Below, piece by piece: positions 9,961 to 22,010 of a stretch of 64,000 nt of DNA; the first letter of the stretch is position 1; the number at the start of each line of letters is the position of its first letter. This stretch comes from Boesenbergia rotunda (Eukaryota; Streptophyta; Magnoliopsida; Zingiberales; Zingiberaceae). Below the pieces are notes generated by a model, which saw only the letters and a list, made by a program, of their open reading frames with translations, did no database searches and was not told the origin of the DNA. The translations under genes were made by a program, and so were the position numbers. The stretch covers positions 180,902 to 244,901 of the forward strand of contig JAGFNQ010002307.1 of NCBI GenBank assembly GCA_024364735.1. Direction: 5' to 3'.

Positions 9961-11685
9961 TGTTGATAATTACTATTTTGTTGATCATTTTAGGCTCTCA
10001 AATCCATGTTTTGATTCCTTTTTATATGCTTAAGCTTGCATTTATATTAGGATCCATGAGTTACCTCTATTTTAACTTTGGATTCAAATCTTTGCATATT
10101 TGAGATGTTTTGTCATTAAATTTGAATTTAATTTTGTAGGCTTCAAATGACCATGGACCTAGATCAGATTAGATCAAACCCGAGCTCAGAATTGGCTTCG
10201 ATCAAGGGGATCAAGAGATGGATCAACGTGGGCCGTCTGATCAAGAAACGGGGTGATCTGAGCCGTCTTTCAGCTTCTGATCAATCCAAGCCTAAGATAG
10301 AGCGAATCAAGTCCATAGATCAAGATCTGAAGCTTTGAACCAAATCAGAGTCCATCTGACCGTCGGATCAAGCTTAAGGGGAGTTTTAACCGTCCATTCA
10401 AAGGAAAGGAAGATCTGAGCCATCCGTCGCAGATCTGATTGATCCAAGCTAAGGAGAAGTAGATCAGAGCCATTGATGGAGATCTGGGTAGTTTGGATCA
10501 GATCGGAGAAGATCCGACCGTCGAATGAGGCCGGAACAATCACAGTCGTTCATTGCTAACTAATAAAAACCAACTTTTCCTATCAGATCTGGCGTCATCG
10601 CAAGTTGCTTCTGTTTTCCAGTTTCTTCGCTGTTCTTCATCGTTTCTTCATCCGATCGCGCGGCCACAGCAGATCAAGCTTCGATTTAAGATCTCAAATC
10701 ACTGAGATATATTTCCCGAGAGGTTGGTGATTCGTTCTCGTCGCTGAAAGGCCCAGAGGAGAGGGTTTCGCCAAAGGGCTACATTTCATTCGATCGATTC
10801 CTATTTGGTCATCTTCATTGATCGGAGCTGTCGGAGTATTCAGAAGGGTTTTCTGAAGAGCTTTGAGAGTTTCTAAACCACAAGCGCCACCCGATTCATC
10901 AAGCAGGAAGAGTTTGGATGAAGTATTCAGCTACGCATTGAACCAGTGCAAATCGTCCGCCGGGAAATCGGATTCGGATGATTTGTCGAGCCAGAGGGTT
11001 TCTAGCTGGATCTTGAGTGACAGCAAGATAGTTCTTGAATTGAAGAATTGAATCTGTTGTTTAGTTTTTGCATATTTAGTTTCTGAAAGTTTAGCTCCGC
11101 ATTCTTATTCCTCTGTATCAGTTTTTGATCGGGTCCAGACATCATCTGATCGGTTTGTCGACCGATCAGCTTACACCTGATCGGACTGTCGACCGATCAG
11201 GCAGGTCATTGCTTCTTTTAATTCTGTTTTCGTTAGTAAGATTTGTTCCAACATCAATTTCTGCAAATTAGCTTCTTATTTTAAGCTTCCCTGCTTTTGT
11301 TATCAGCTTGTGAATTTTTAATTTCATAGTATCAAATTGAATTGTTTAGTTCTCAATTAAGGATAAGTTAGTTTCCTTAATTAGGTTTTCAAATAGGTTA
11401 AACATAGTTCGCAATTTCCTAATCCATTTCTTGCTCTAGGTAAGTTCAGTCTGTTTCAAGTTACTACTTCATTCATATTTGCAAAACAAACCCCCATTTT
11501 AATCTGAAAACCCAAAACATCAAATGACAAACAAATTCAAGCTTGGATTAAACATTCACAACTAGTCCTTGGAAAAATACGACTTGAAGCCCTTGTACTA
11601 CATTTTAACTTTGTGAGCTAGGGTTTTCAATTTATAAATATCTAAATTTGAGGCTCATCGTGACACTTGTATTGGGCACACATCA
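9961..11685 (+). repeat. 5' LTR of the Athila-like element
   Basis: About 1725 bp from TGTTGATAATT to CACACATCA, set by the TG start after the gypsy fragment and by the primer site seven bases beyond the end. The first third is rich in GATC-containing words (10147-10530). Two GATCGGT/ACCGATC hairpins lie at 11146-11201. ORFs predicted within it are not genes. The start is less certain than the end because the second LTR is missing. Confidence 0.7.
11146..11201. repeat. Two GATCGGT...ACCGATC hairpins in the Athila LTR
   Basis: Hairpin one (11146-11169) has 9-bp arms CTGATCGGT/ACCGATCAG. Hairpin two (11176-11201) has arms CCTGATCGG/CCGATCAGG. Both spacers contain TGTCG. The same arms make up the arrays of copia element C at 50929-51430 and 57905-58312, although that element is from a different superfamily. 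Confidence 0.85.
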
Positions 11686-11691
11686 AATTTT

Positions 11692-11709
11692 TAGCGCCGT
11701 TGCCGGGGA
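11692..11709 (+). promoter_or_regulatory. Athila-type primer-binding site
   Basis: AGCGCCGTTGCCGGGGA preceded by TTT, the hallmark primer site of plant Athila/Tat elements (usually TGGCGCC...), with the second base changed here to A. Confidence 0.88.
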
Positions 11710-11820
11710 AACTAGTTGAGTTTGTTTAATTTTAGCTTGTGTGCTTATTTTCATATTTTGTGATCCATTTCATTTGCGTATTCTTTCTATATACATTTAC
11801 TGCCATTTGTGTTTGTTGTA

Positions 11821-14247
11821 TGACCAGGACTGCAGGTGGTGATCTTAAGGAATTTGATCCTAAAATTGAGAGGACTTTCAGAGCAAGGAGAAACCAAGGC
11901 AGAGTTTCAGAGGCTATTGAGATTATTTCTACTCAGTCCATTTCTACTCATTCAGGCAATCCTATGGCAGAATACCAGAAAACCATGAAAGAGCTTGCAG
12001 CACCTGATGATACTTTCCAGTATTCATGTATTGCTTATCCAGAGCTTACTGGTGATTTTGAGCTGAGATCAGGACATTCATTTATTGCCAAAGTTTCAAG
12101 GTTAATCAGGAGAGGATCCAAACAGACATTTGCATGAGTTCCACGTAGTCTGCTCCACCATGAAGCCTCAGGGGATTTCTGAAGAGGATATCAAGTTGAG
12201 GGCATTTCCATTTTCTCTGACTGGAGCAGCTAAGGATTGGTTCTATTATTTGCCCACCGGACATGTTTCTAGTTGGATTTCCATGAAGAAGGCATTTCTA
12301 GAGAAGTACTTTCCAGCCTCCAGAACATCAATTATCAGAAAGAGTATCTGTGGCATACAGCAAGTAGTGGAAGAGACCATATATGATTATTGGGAGAGAT
12401 TCAACAAGTTATGTTCAAGTTGCCCACAGCATCAGATCAGTGAGCAGCTCCTTATTCAGTATTTCTATGAGGGTCTACTTCAGATGGATAGGATTATGAT
12501 TGATGCTGCAGCTGGATGAGCCTTAGTGAACAAGACACCAGATCAAGCTAGACAGTTAATTTCAAACATGGTAGAAAATTCACAGCAATTTGGAAGTAAA
12601 GCTCTTTCCACTAGAGGAGTGAATGAGGTCCAGATGGTTTCTAATGAACAAAAGGAGATCAAGAGTTCTTTGATGGAGCTTACTTCTCTGGTGAAGCAAA
12701 TGACATTGAACAATGCAAACCAAAATTCCAATTTTTCGGTACCTTCACCTTCAAATCAAGTGATGAGGTTGTGTAGTATTTGCTCAAGCCAAGAACATAA
12801 CTCGGATTTGTGTCCTAATCTTCAACAAGATGAATCACTAGCGACTTTGACTAGAGGACAATTTCAAGCAAAGAACAACCCATATTCATTTACCTACAAT
12901 CCGGGTTGGAGGGATCATCCAAATTTGAAGTATGGAAAGTCATTCTATCAACAAAACCCTTCACAACAGCCCCTACATCAACCTCAACCGAATTTCCAGA
13001 ATTTCAGCAAAGTCTCAGCCTTTCCAACAATTTCAGCATCCCTTTCATCAAAATCAGCAAGCTTTTCAAGGAAATCAACAAGGTTTTCAAGGGAATCGAA
13101 TTTTCAGCAACCTTTTCAGCCTTCACAGCAAGGATATCAATCTTCACAGCAAGTATTTCAGCCATACAATCAAAATTTTAGCCCTCAAGTCAACAATTTC
13201 AGCCCCAACAATTTCAGTCTTTCAACCAACAATTTCAACCTCAAAACTAGAATTTTCAGAGCTACAATTTTCAGCAATTTCAACCAAGTTCCCAACCCAA
13301 TTCTCAGCCCTTTCAACAACAATTTCAACCATTTAATCAGCCCCAACATCCCCAATTTCAGAATTCACAGCAAGGTCACAATTTTCAACAACCTCAATCT
13401 TCATTTCAAGGCCAACCGAAGACTCATTCTAATCAAGGAGGGTATGGAGGCTCTGGTGGGGTGAATGCTCAACAACAAAGGCTAGAGGAGATGATGCAAC
13501 AAATTCTCTAACAACAACAAATTTTGCAACAACAACAAGGTCAACAAAAAAATGATTCTACCTTACAAAACATTGAGAGACACATTGGACAATTGACTAG
13601 TGGAATGAACCAAATGCAAGCCCAAGGGTCAAGTCAACTACCTTCTCAAGCTACTTCTAATCCTAAGGGGAATGTTAGTGTCATTACTTTGAGGAGTGGG
13701 AAGGTTGCTTCAAGTTCAAATGTCCCAAGGGCTGATTTTTCTGAAAACCGAACAACAGCTAGTTTTCTAGCTTAAAACAGTCCTGAAAAGTCTTCTAAAT
13801 CAGTTGGTCGCATTCCTAGTTCAAGCCTAACTCCTTTAATTAATCCTATGATTTTGGTGGAAAATGAAGAGGAAATCAGTGAGGGAAGTGAATTTACAGT
13901 AGCTACTTCACCTGAAATTCCAGCTCAAGTTTCAACTCCAAAGGTTTCGGCTCAAGTAGAGGAATCAAGGGTTCCTTTACCTTTTCCACAGCGCAAGACT
14001 CAAGCCAAAAAGCATGTAGAGGAGGAGAAGGCCAAGGAGTATAATGAGCTTGTGAAGTTATTCAGCAAGGTGGAGATTAATGTGCCTTTGTTGACCATGA
14101 TCAAACAAATTCCTAAGTATGCTAAATTTCTCAAAGATTTGTGTGTTCACAAGAAGAAATTGAAGGAGAATGAGTTGGTTAGCTTAGGGAAGAATGTCTC
14201 AGCCCTTATCCATTCTATCCCTCAGAAATGTGAAGATCCAGGGGTAT
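11821..14247 (+). pseudogene. gag: Athila-type gag
   Basis: Gag of the Athila-like element. The ATG at 11821 opens MTRTAGGDLKEFDPK. After a frameshift near 12090-12130 the capsid region continues (SEEDIKLRAFPFSLTGAAKD, ISMKKAFLEKYFPASR). A zinc knuckle C-x2-C-x4-H-x4-C lies at 12772-12813 (CSICSSQEHNSDLC). Next is a long Gln/Phe/Asn/Ser-rich stretch with frame changes (12930-13500), then the Athila motif ISVITLRSGK-like near 13680 and PLPFPQRKTQAKKHVEEEKA with KYAKFLKDLC. One stop at 12517 and several frameshifts inactivate it. It breaks at 14247 where the MITE is inserted, and protease resumes at 17971. Confidence 0.88.
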
Positions 14248-14250
14248 TTA

Positions 14251-17200
14251 GGGAGTGTTTGGGAGAGCTTCTGCTAGCTGCTTTTTAGATTCTAGCTACA
14301 TAGAAGCACTTTTGAGTGTTTGTGAATACCAGATTCTGCTTTAACTTCTAGGGTGCGTTTGGTTCAGGGTGATCAGTGATAACCTTGGTTATTTGTCCAA
14401 GGTTATCATTGATAACCTTGTTTGGTTTAGGTAATGAAGAATTCCCAAGTAATCAAATATACTCACCACATCAGCAAAAGGGGTCATATAACTCGGAATC
14501 AGAAAACCAAGGGAAAGCCTGGTTTTTCTCAATTCCGGGGTTAAGACAGTTTTCTTTCCAAAATTACCCTTCAGTATTTCTTATTTATGACACAGATACC
14601 CCTAACAATTAATTTAATTACAAGGCTACCCTAATAAATGCTATTTCCTTCACTCACGCGCCCACTCCGCCAGCGACTCCCGACTCTTCGCGTTCTAGCG
14701 AGCAGAGGCGATTCCCGAGTCCCGACTCCATGCGAGTAGAGGCGATTCCCAACCCTAGCAGAGGTGATTCACAGCGGCGACTCCTGAGTCCACGCGAGCA
14801 GAGGCGATTCTCAGCCCTAGCAGAGGCCATTCACAGTGGCGACTCCACGCGACTCCACGCTCCGATTCGAAGGGCGATCACAGCGTCGAGATCCTAGCAG
14901 CGCACGATCGCAACCTCCAGGTTTTCCTTCCCTTCTCTAGAATCTTTGTTCTATGCTACCGTGGTCCATCTCGAGAAAATATTTTCGTGTTCATAGGCAT
15001 TCACAGAATTCCCATGCTTATTTTCGTGTTCCTGATTTTTTCCCATGAATTTAGAATTTATTAAGTAAGCAAACATGCCTTCAAAAGGTATTCAGAGAAA
15101 GAATCAATGCTCGTTCCTATCCCAGCATCCTGCATGGAGACAAATGGGAGCATTGTAATTCAAAATATTGGGATAACCACTCATAAGCTTAAAGCATAAT
15201 ATTTCCATGCCTTAATTGAAAAATCCCATGCAAAAATTGCAAACAAACATGTTTTAAGTATGAAAAATGTTGGAAAGTCTTGAAACAATGAATCATAAGG
15301 ATCAACACTTAAAAAGCACTTGATATGAGTCTAAGGTTCTCATGTACTCTAAGCAGTTGTAAGCTGTTGACGGGTTGCAGCTTGTTTCACTTCCTTCCAT
15401 TTACAACAGAGTCCATACTATCTGTGCTTGGAGTCCAGGGAATGATGCATGAAAAAAAGTTATCATGGAATGATGTATGAAAAAAGGTTATCATGTCTTT
15501 GAATATAAAACTTGCAATCGTGTACTGCTCATAACAATATAAATCTAAATCCATTATTATGAAAATAAAGACGAGAGAAACAATACCTTTTGAGTCCACT
15601 CACCAGTGAAAATGTTGATATGAGCTCCAACAAGGTTGATCTTTGATTTGCGAGCCCATATTCATCGCACAGCATTCTTTGTAACTTGCTCAAAAACTGC
15701 AGGATCACAAGTTTGCAGATGATGTCTGTTCTTTACCTTCCATCCATTTCTACTTGTATATTTATATTTGCCAGTATGTTATAAAGCTTAAACTGTTTTT
15801 TCTCTGATTTACTTTAACAGATCAGCTTTGTCATTGATGAACGTTTGAGGAACAAGACATACAAACATAAGGTTTTTCTTCTACTTCCTCTCATGTTCCT
15901 CTATTTCTAGCTACTCCATATTTGTCTCTTTTTTTTTATATTCTCCACTACTGTATGCTATGTGCCATAGATGCTAAAGCTGGGAGTCATACCTGGAACT
16001 GGTTGAACACAGAATGTGTTCATTCAAGGCAATTTGGTGTTTGAATAAGAAACCTATGCATGTTCTTAATACGCCTTTATGCAATCTAATTATTCTATGG
16101 CACTGATATATGTTAGTTGTGTTTTTAAGGAAATGGTTGTTTTACCACTGATTTTTATTTGATGAATGTCTTTTTGAATTATTTCTATCTATTGAAGTAT
16201 GCAGCAGATTAATTTCTGTGTAGAATTTCTGTGTATGATATATTTTGTGTATGATATCTTTCTGTGTAGAATTTTGATATACTTCTGTTTGAGGTTGAAC
16301 ATGCATGGGAGCTCACTTGTTTAATTTGTGTTGCCCTTACTAGTAAATCTATGTCTTAGATGTTGCATCTACTTTATATATTAAATGATGCTTTGTTGCA
16401 GTAATAATTTCATGATCACAGTTAAATTAGAGAATAAACTGACTTATATTTCCTTATTTTATTAATACTAATATACATGTGTGCTGATAAATTTTTGTTG
16501 TTTTGCACAATTAAGAGAACCAAAGGACGCTAACCTCCAATCTTTCAGGTGTTTGTTTGATTTTTGCGGATGAATCACTGAGAAAAGAGCTTTACAGACA
16601 AGAAGATCACGATTCAATCAACAACAACTCCTTTCTTTTCCCTCTTTTTGTTGGCACAAGCTTTTCATTCAATCTAATGGGAAAGGATCAGTTCTTGAAA
16701 ATTAGTTGAATTGTTGAATGCATTAGTTTGTTTATCACAACTCAAAATTGTTATCCTCTTTGGCTGTCTAATTGTGAATGTTAACTGTTTACAGCAGTGC
16801 TGAAATAAAAGTATTCTCAAGGTAAAATGTAATGGATGCTCTTTTAATGATTAATGGAAAAAGGATTTTTTTTAATAGCTGTTGCTCATAATTCTTTGTT
16901 AATTAGTTAAAATAGTGCCATGAGCACTTATCGTCTTATCCCACTAGAGAAAAAGGTTCTATTATTAGTTGATGCAAATGTGAAGGGAATTTAGTGCATA
17001 AAAAACAGTATTTTTACTTCATTAATGTTTATCTTTTCTTTTGTTTTCGAGAACAACTTCCCTCTTTTTCAAATCTGTCCCGATAAAATCGTCCAATACT
17101 AAATCTATAGTTTGCTCGATAAAATCGTCCAATATCACAGTAAAGAATCGAAAAATGTCGTTCTTTTACCTCAACTATATTTTAAAATAACTACTCTTTA

Positions 17201-17970
17201 AGAGTATATTTATTAAGGGTAATATAGTAATTGTCATATTAGGTTATATATTAAAATCTTCAACTAAATAAGTTTTTGTCCCATTACCAAAGATTAAACC
17301 AAACAGCATTAGGTTATATATTATTCCCTATAACCTTGGTTATGTGATTACCTGGTAATCACATGCCCAAGGTTATCACTGATCACCCTGAACCAAACGC
17401 ACCCATATAACTTTTAGCCAAAAGCTGGAAGCAAGAATTTGATGCTTTTTTCTTCTTCTACTTTTTTACTTATGGTCTAGAATTAAAAGTAGACATTTAT
17501 ACCCTTAATAATTTATCATTTTACATAATTGTCACCATACTTTTAAATAAAATTTTATATTTTCATATAATTTATATATTCATAATTTTTTTTATAAATT
17601 TATATAAATTTTATTATTTTTTTATATTTATATTTTTATTAATTATATATTTTTTAAACATATATATTATTAAAAAAATAATTTTGATATAATATTCAAA
17701 ATATAATAATAAATATATAAAACATTATTGATGGTGTATCAAAATTATATTTAGATAATTAAAAAAATAATTTATATAGTTTAAGGATATTGTTGTCATT
17801 TAACTAAAAACTAAGCTTGGAAGTAATTATTCACCAAACACTCAAACTTTACCTTGTATCAGCTTTTAGCTTCTATTTCCAAACACTTCATGCTTTAGCT
17901 TCTCACTGACTTCAAGATAATCTCTACAAGAATCACTTTTCAAGAAGTAAAAGCTCTCCCAAACACTCTC
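14251..17970. mobile_element. PIF/Harbinger-type (Tourist-like) MITE, itself interrupted
   Basis: Ends are near-perfect inverted repeats (GGGAGTGTTTGGGAGAGCTT at left; the right end reads the same on the minus strand but begins GAGAG). They are flanked by a 3-bp duplication TTA (14248-14250, 17971-17973). Removing the insert and one TTA restores the Athila frame GVF-TVSCEIG. Without the inner element it is about 666 bp and non-coding, so it was moved by a transposase from elsewhere. The AT-rich stretch 17560-17780 belongs to it. Confidence 0.88.
14351..17404. mobile_element. 3.05-kb non-autonomous DNA transposon nested in the MITE
   Basis: Starts GGGTGCGTTTGGTTC and ends with its complement. 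The first 38 bases are perfectly repeated in inverted form at the right end, and further imperfect subterminal repeats (AACCTTGG, GGTTAT) follow. TIR style suggests PIF/Harbinger, but the flanks are CTA and ATA, which do not match exactly. No transposase is recognised. A GC-rich segment near 14640-14930 and short open stretches with splice-like borders (15824-15870, 15970-16045) could be captured host sequence, but I cannot identify them. Confidence 0.75.
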
Positions 17971-19517
17971 TTACTGTGTCTTGTGAGATTGGGATGACTC
18001 TCTTTCATGATGCTATGTTAGACTTGGGAGTCTCTATTAATGTGATGCCTAGATCAGTCTTTCAGATGCTTGGTATTGGTCCTCTGCAGCCTACAGGAGT
18101 GGTGATTCAGTTAGCAGATAGGAGTCAGACCCACCCAGCTAGTATTATTGAAGATGTGTTAGTAAAGGTAAAGGAGCTGATTTTTCCTGCAAATTTCTAC
18201 ATCTTGGACATGGAGGGGCACTATCTAGCACATAGATCTCCACTCATTCTTGGGAGGTCATTCTTGAAGACTGCAAGGACAAAAATTGATGTATATGCAG
18301 TCACACTGTCCATGGAGATAGAAGACACAGTAGTCCAGTTCAGTATTTTCGATGCTATGAAACACCCCAGAGAGGATCACTCTATTATGAGCATTGACAT
18401 TCTAGATGAGTTGGTTGATGTAGATTCATTTGCTGAGGGAGCTCCACTAGGTATTTCCAGAGGATATTTTAGTTTAGAGGAGGCATTTGCTATGGAGGAG
18501 GCTGATTTGGAGGTTATTTCATATTTACTTACAGCTGGAGAGGATTTTATAGGTGTAGGGGATTGCACTGAGCCCCAGGGATCACCTACTTTGATTGATA
18601 TTTCAAAAGATTCAGAGGTTAGGTGTGAGAGTGTATGGGATTGCATTGAGCCTCAGGGATTACCCATACCTACTGATCAGACACAGATTGAGTTGAAGCC
18701 ATTGCCAGATCATTTGAAGTATGCTTATCTAGGAGAGAAGCAGAATTTACCTGTCATCATTGCCCAGAACTTAGATTCAGAGCAAGAAGACAATTACTAC
18801 AAATTTTGAGGCAGCACAAGAAAGTAATTGGGTGGACTTTAGCTGATATACTTGGTATTAGCCCAGCTATTGGCATGCACAGGATATTTTTGGAAGAGAA
18901 TGTCAAGCCAGTTAGGCAGCCACAGAGAAGACTAAATTCACTGATTTTGGATGTTGTGAAGAAAGAGGTGACCCGATTCTTATAGGCAGGTATCATATAC
19001 CATATTTCTGACAGTAAGTGGGTTAGCCCTATCCATGTGGTGCCTAAGAAATCAGGAGTGACAGTGGTGGAAAATTGAAGCAATGAGTTAGTACCCACTA
19101 GAGTGAAGAATTCATGGAGAGTTTGTATTGACTACAGGAAGCTAAATCAAGTCACGAGGAAAGACTACTATCCCTTGCCTTTTATTGATCAGATGCTAGA
19201 GAGGTTGACAGGGAAGTCTCATTACTACTTCTTAGATTGGTACTCAGGATATTTTCAGATTTGCATAGACCCAGAGGATTAGGAGAAGACCACCTTCACT
19301 TGTCCTTTCGGCACATTTGCTTATAGACGGATGTCATTCGGACTCTGCAACGCTCCAGGGACTTTCCAGCGGTGCATGGTAAGTACTTTTGGTGAGTTAT
19401 TAGAGCACTGCATGGAGATTTTCATGAATGATTTTTCTGTATTTGGCACATCTTTTGACACTTGTTTAGATAATTTGTTTAGGATTTTACATAGATGCAT
19501 TGAAACTAATCTTGTTA
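17971..19517 (+). pseudogene. Athila-type protease and truncated reverse transcriptase
   Basis: The protease domain starts with TVSCEIG and the active-site region MLDLGVSINVMP (Asp-Leu-Gly in place of DSG/DTG), and ends at SPLILGRSFLKTARTKIDV. A linker with two GDC-TEPQG-like repeats (IGVGDCTEPQG, VWDCIEPQG) follows. After a stop at 18807 the reverse transcriptase reads SPAIGMHRIF, then VSPIHVVPKKSGV, SWRVCIDYRKLNQVTRKDYY and FGLCNAPGTFQRCM. The catalytic motif that should be YMDDF is FMNDF, with the first Asp lost. Several stops (near 18984, 19077, 19280) occur. Similarity ends in the segment LHRCIETNLV at about 19517. Confidence 0.88.
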
Positions 19518-21590
19518 TATGCTTAAGCTTGTTACTATTTCCAATTATTTTGATCCAATTATATTGGAGAACTATGTACGAACTGTGAACCGTAGTGACC
19601 ATACACGAATCATGAACCGACAGTTTCAAATCGTGAATAGTAATCATCTTAGCTAATTAAAGTTAAGAGTCAACTCCTTAGGAATCGTCAAACCGATAAT
19701 TTTGAACGGTCAAATCGTTAATTCCAACCAAGGTGGGATCTGGTTACGGTGAAGGAAAAAATTTGAGAGCTTTCACTTCCCAAGGGTAACTAACCTCAAG
19801 CTTGAAGTTGTTGCCTATGTTTATTTATTTCGTAATAGGAAGATTATATTTGAATGTGAATGTTGGAGTTGGATAGGAGCTAATTTCACCTAGACAATCC
19901 ATGTAACTTAGTGACCCTAAATATTGGAGCAGAGGAGAAAATACTCATTCGAAATCTTAAATATCGATCTTGTGACAAATGACTAAGTATCAACTTGAAG
20001 GAATTATGTACGTTCGATTTGAGAAATATTGGATTGACAGATTTAGGGTTAACTAAAGCCAATATAAGGTTCGAGATCATTAAATGATGCTTGGGGTCTT
20101 TAGTAGTTTGACTTTTTAAAATTTAATGTTTTTTAAAAATATTTTTGCAGGTGTTGGTTGACCAAGTTTAAAATTTTGTCAACTTAAGTTGATCATTTCA
20201 TTAATAATAATAACCATTGGTAGATGATTATTTATCGAACAATTATCCTATGAATGTTTGTCAACTAATGCTAAATTTTAGTTGACTAAGTTCGTAGATA
20301 AGATTGCTCTACGATGTTATAAGGGATCTAGAGGGTTCCTCTCAAACATAATCGAGATCTTAAAGCCCATTATTTGATTGAGTGTTGATTGAATAGAAGA
20401 TGTCTCTAAGGTGATTTGTATGCATTTTGTTCTTATACCTCTCTAGTTTGTTAACTTTTCTCTGCCCTGGTGTTTGTTACTACTACTCGAGATCGGCAAT
20501 GGATGGACATCCTCACCTTCTGCCCCTTTACCTTTTTCTCAAGTTCCACCATAGTAAACATATCGGAAGGAGCACAAAGAGAGGAGAACCAACCAATACC
20601 ACATCGTTACTACTGTGTCATGATATCAACATTGTTTGTAGTTGAATAGACTGAGATATGGTACAACCCATTTGTGTCTGTTGCTAATGGTCCTTCAATA
20701 AAACAACCCTAGGATTTATGTCTAGTAAGCAAAAGTGGAACTGAAAAGATGCTCAGTTGTGGAGTGCATGCAAAAATCGAACGGAATGATTTAATAGCTG
20801 GTTCGTCGATAAATAGTAGTAATTTTGATAAGTTGATCTACTATGGCACACAGTCAATTAATCTATTGCCTGAATCGTTCATCATTCTAGCATATGAAAT
20901 ATGAAAAGAGAGTTTCCCCCCTTTCTTTACTCATGCCAAAAAACATGAACAATCAATATGGTCCTGCAAAGTTATCTACCAAACCAACCAAGTTCAGTTT
21001 GCTCACAGAAAGATGACAGATCACTATAGATTAAGGTGCAGCAGAGAGCAATCACTCATGATAAATTGAAAATAAGGCGAGACAATGCTTATCAACCACC
21101 AAACTTGTGATTATTTTCCTATGATTGAAGTATATGTTTATAGACAAGATATTGCACACTTAGAAATTTTATGATAAACCATTTTCTAGAAAGCTTGTTG
21201 AACAATGTACAACTACAAGAAAACATGAATACAGCATTATGACCGTTTAGGAGTCAACAACTTGGTGATGAAAGAGAAAGTAAAAGACTTGGCGATGAAA
21301 GGAAAGACATGGTATACTCCCAGCACGACACGACAACACATGAAGCAATGGACAAATAATGAAGGGACAAGAAAATTTCGCCAAACAAATGGTAGGGAAA
21401 CATTACCCAGGAATAATCAACCAATGTACCGAAGACCTTTACTTCCTTTGACATACAATTCTCAAGCAACCACAAGAGCAAGCTGCTGTTAATATGGGAT
21501 GAAGTCAACAAAAATGAAAAACCAAAGGAATCACCTGAATAATCACCAAAAGACATACATGATGCTCCTATTTTAAGTAATGCAGATACC
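19518..21590. other. Unassigned sequence, no gene recognised
   Basis: Moderately AT-rich, with only short ORFs on both strands and none with recognisable motifs. Nothing here resembles the missing Athila pol, so the break at 19517 is a true junction. The stretch 21260-21490 has a short open frame rich in Lys/Arg/Thr that might belong to the decayed gypsy gag preceding the protease at 21600. Confidence 0.5.
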
Positions 21591-21599
21591 ATCCACTAT

Positions 21600-22010
21600 C
21601 AACTTGCACCCAGTTGTTGTCCTTATTGATACTGGAAGCACAAACAACTTCGTCAATGAGGAGTGAGGAGCTAGACACTAAACTAAACTAGCAATGAGAG
21701 AAGGGCAATAAATTCTCCAGTGAGAAGGAAAATAAATTCTCCAGTGAGAAGGAAAATAAATTCTCCATTACCTTTGCTACGGAGAGCAACACCAAAGCTC
21801 AAGGAAGTATACAAGGGTCTGTCTACCAATGGCTACTGAAGGTATAACGACTGACTTCCTTGTTATCCAGTAACAAAATTTGATTGTACATTAGGAACTA
21901 GGACTGAATGGTTGAGCATGTTGGGTTGCATTCTCTTGGACTTTGACACCATGAGCATGGTATTCACCAAAGAAAGGATGAGATAAGTTATGTTGCAAAG
22001 AACACTACAT
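21600..22010 (+). pseudogene. Decayed Ty3/gypsy protease fragment
   Basis: Reading across frameshifts shows VVVLIDTGSTNNFVNEE (active site Asp-Thr-Gly) at about 21610-21665. Further on come LGLNGLSMLGCILLDFD and MSMVFTKERMR (21895-21985), the gypsy gag-pro pattern in which a leucine-glycine-Trp/Gly segment is followed by a WDF-like motif. It is heavily decayed and has no neighbouring reverse transcriptase. Confidence 0.6.

Larger units (their letters stand above)
9961..19517 (+). mobile_element. Athila-like Ty3/gypsy retrotransposon, 5' part
   Basis: LTR (9961-11685), Athila/Tat-type primer site, gag, protease and the first part of reverse transcriptase in order on the plus strand. It is cut off inside reverse transcriptase at about 19517. 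The rest of pol and the 3' LTR are absent, so the element is a 5' fragment. Two nested DNA transposons split it between gag and protease. Coding parts carry many frameshifts and stops. Confidence 0.88.

Noticed and set aside
12906..13464. Gln/Phe/Ser-rich ORFs as a prion-like or transcription-factor host gene
   Set aside because: They lie between the Athila gag zinc knuckle and the gag C-terminal motifs, in shifting frames; they are the low-complexity part of gag.
15387..16650. Captured host exons in the inner DNA transposon
   Set aside because: Short open stretches bordered by GT/AG occur, but on both strands and without any protein I can recognise. Kept only as a check to make.
14351..17404. 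Firm PIF/Harbinger assignment of the inner element
   Set aside because: The terminal sequence fits, but the expected 3-bp TTA/TAA duplication is not there (CTA left, ATA right).
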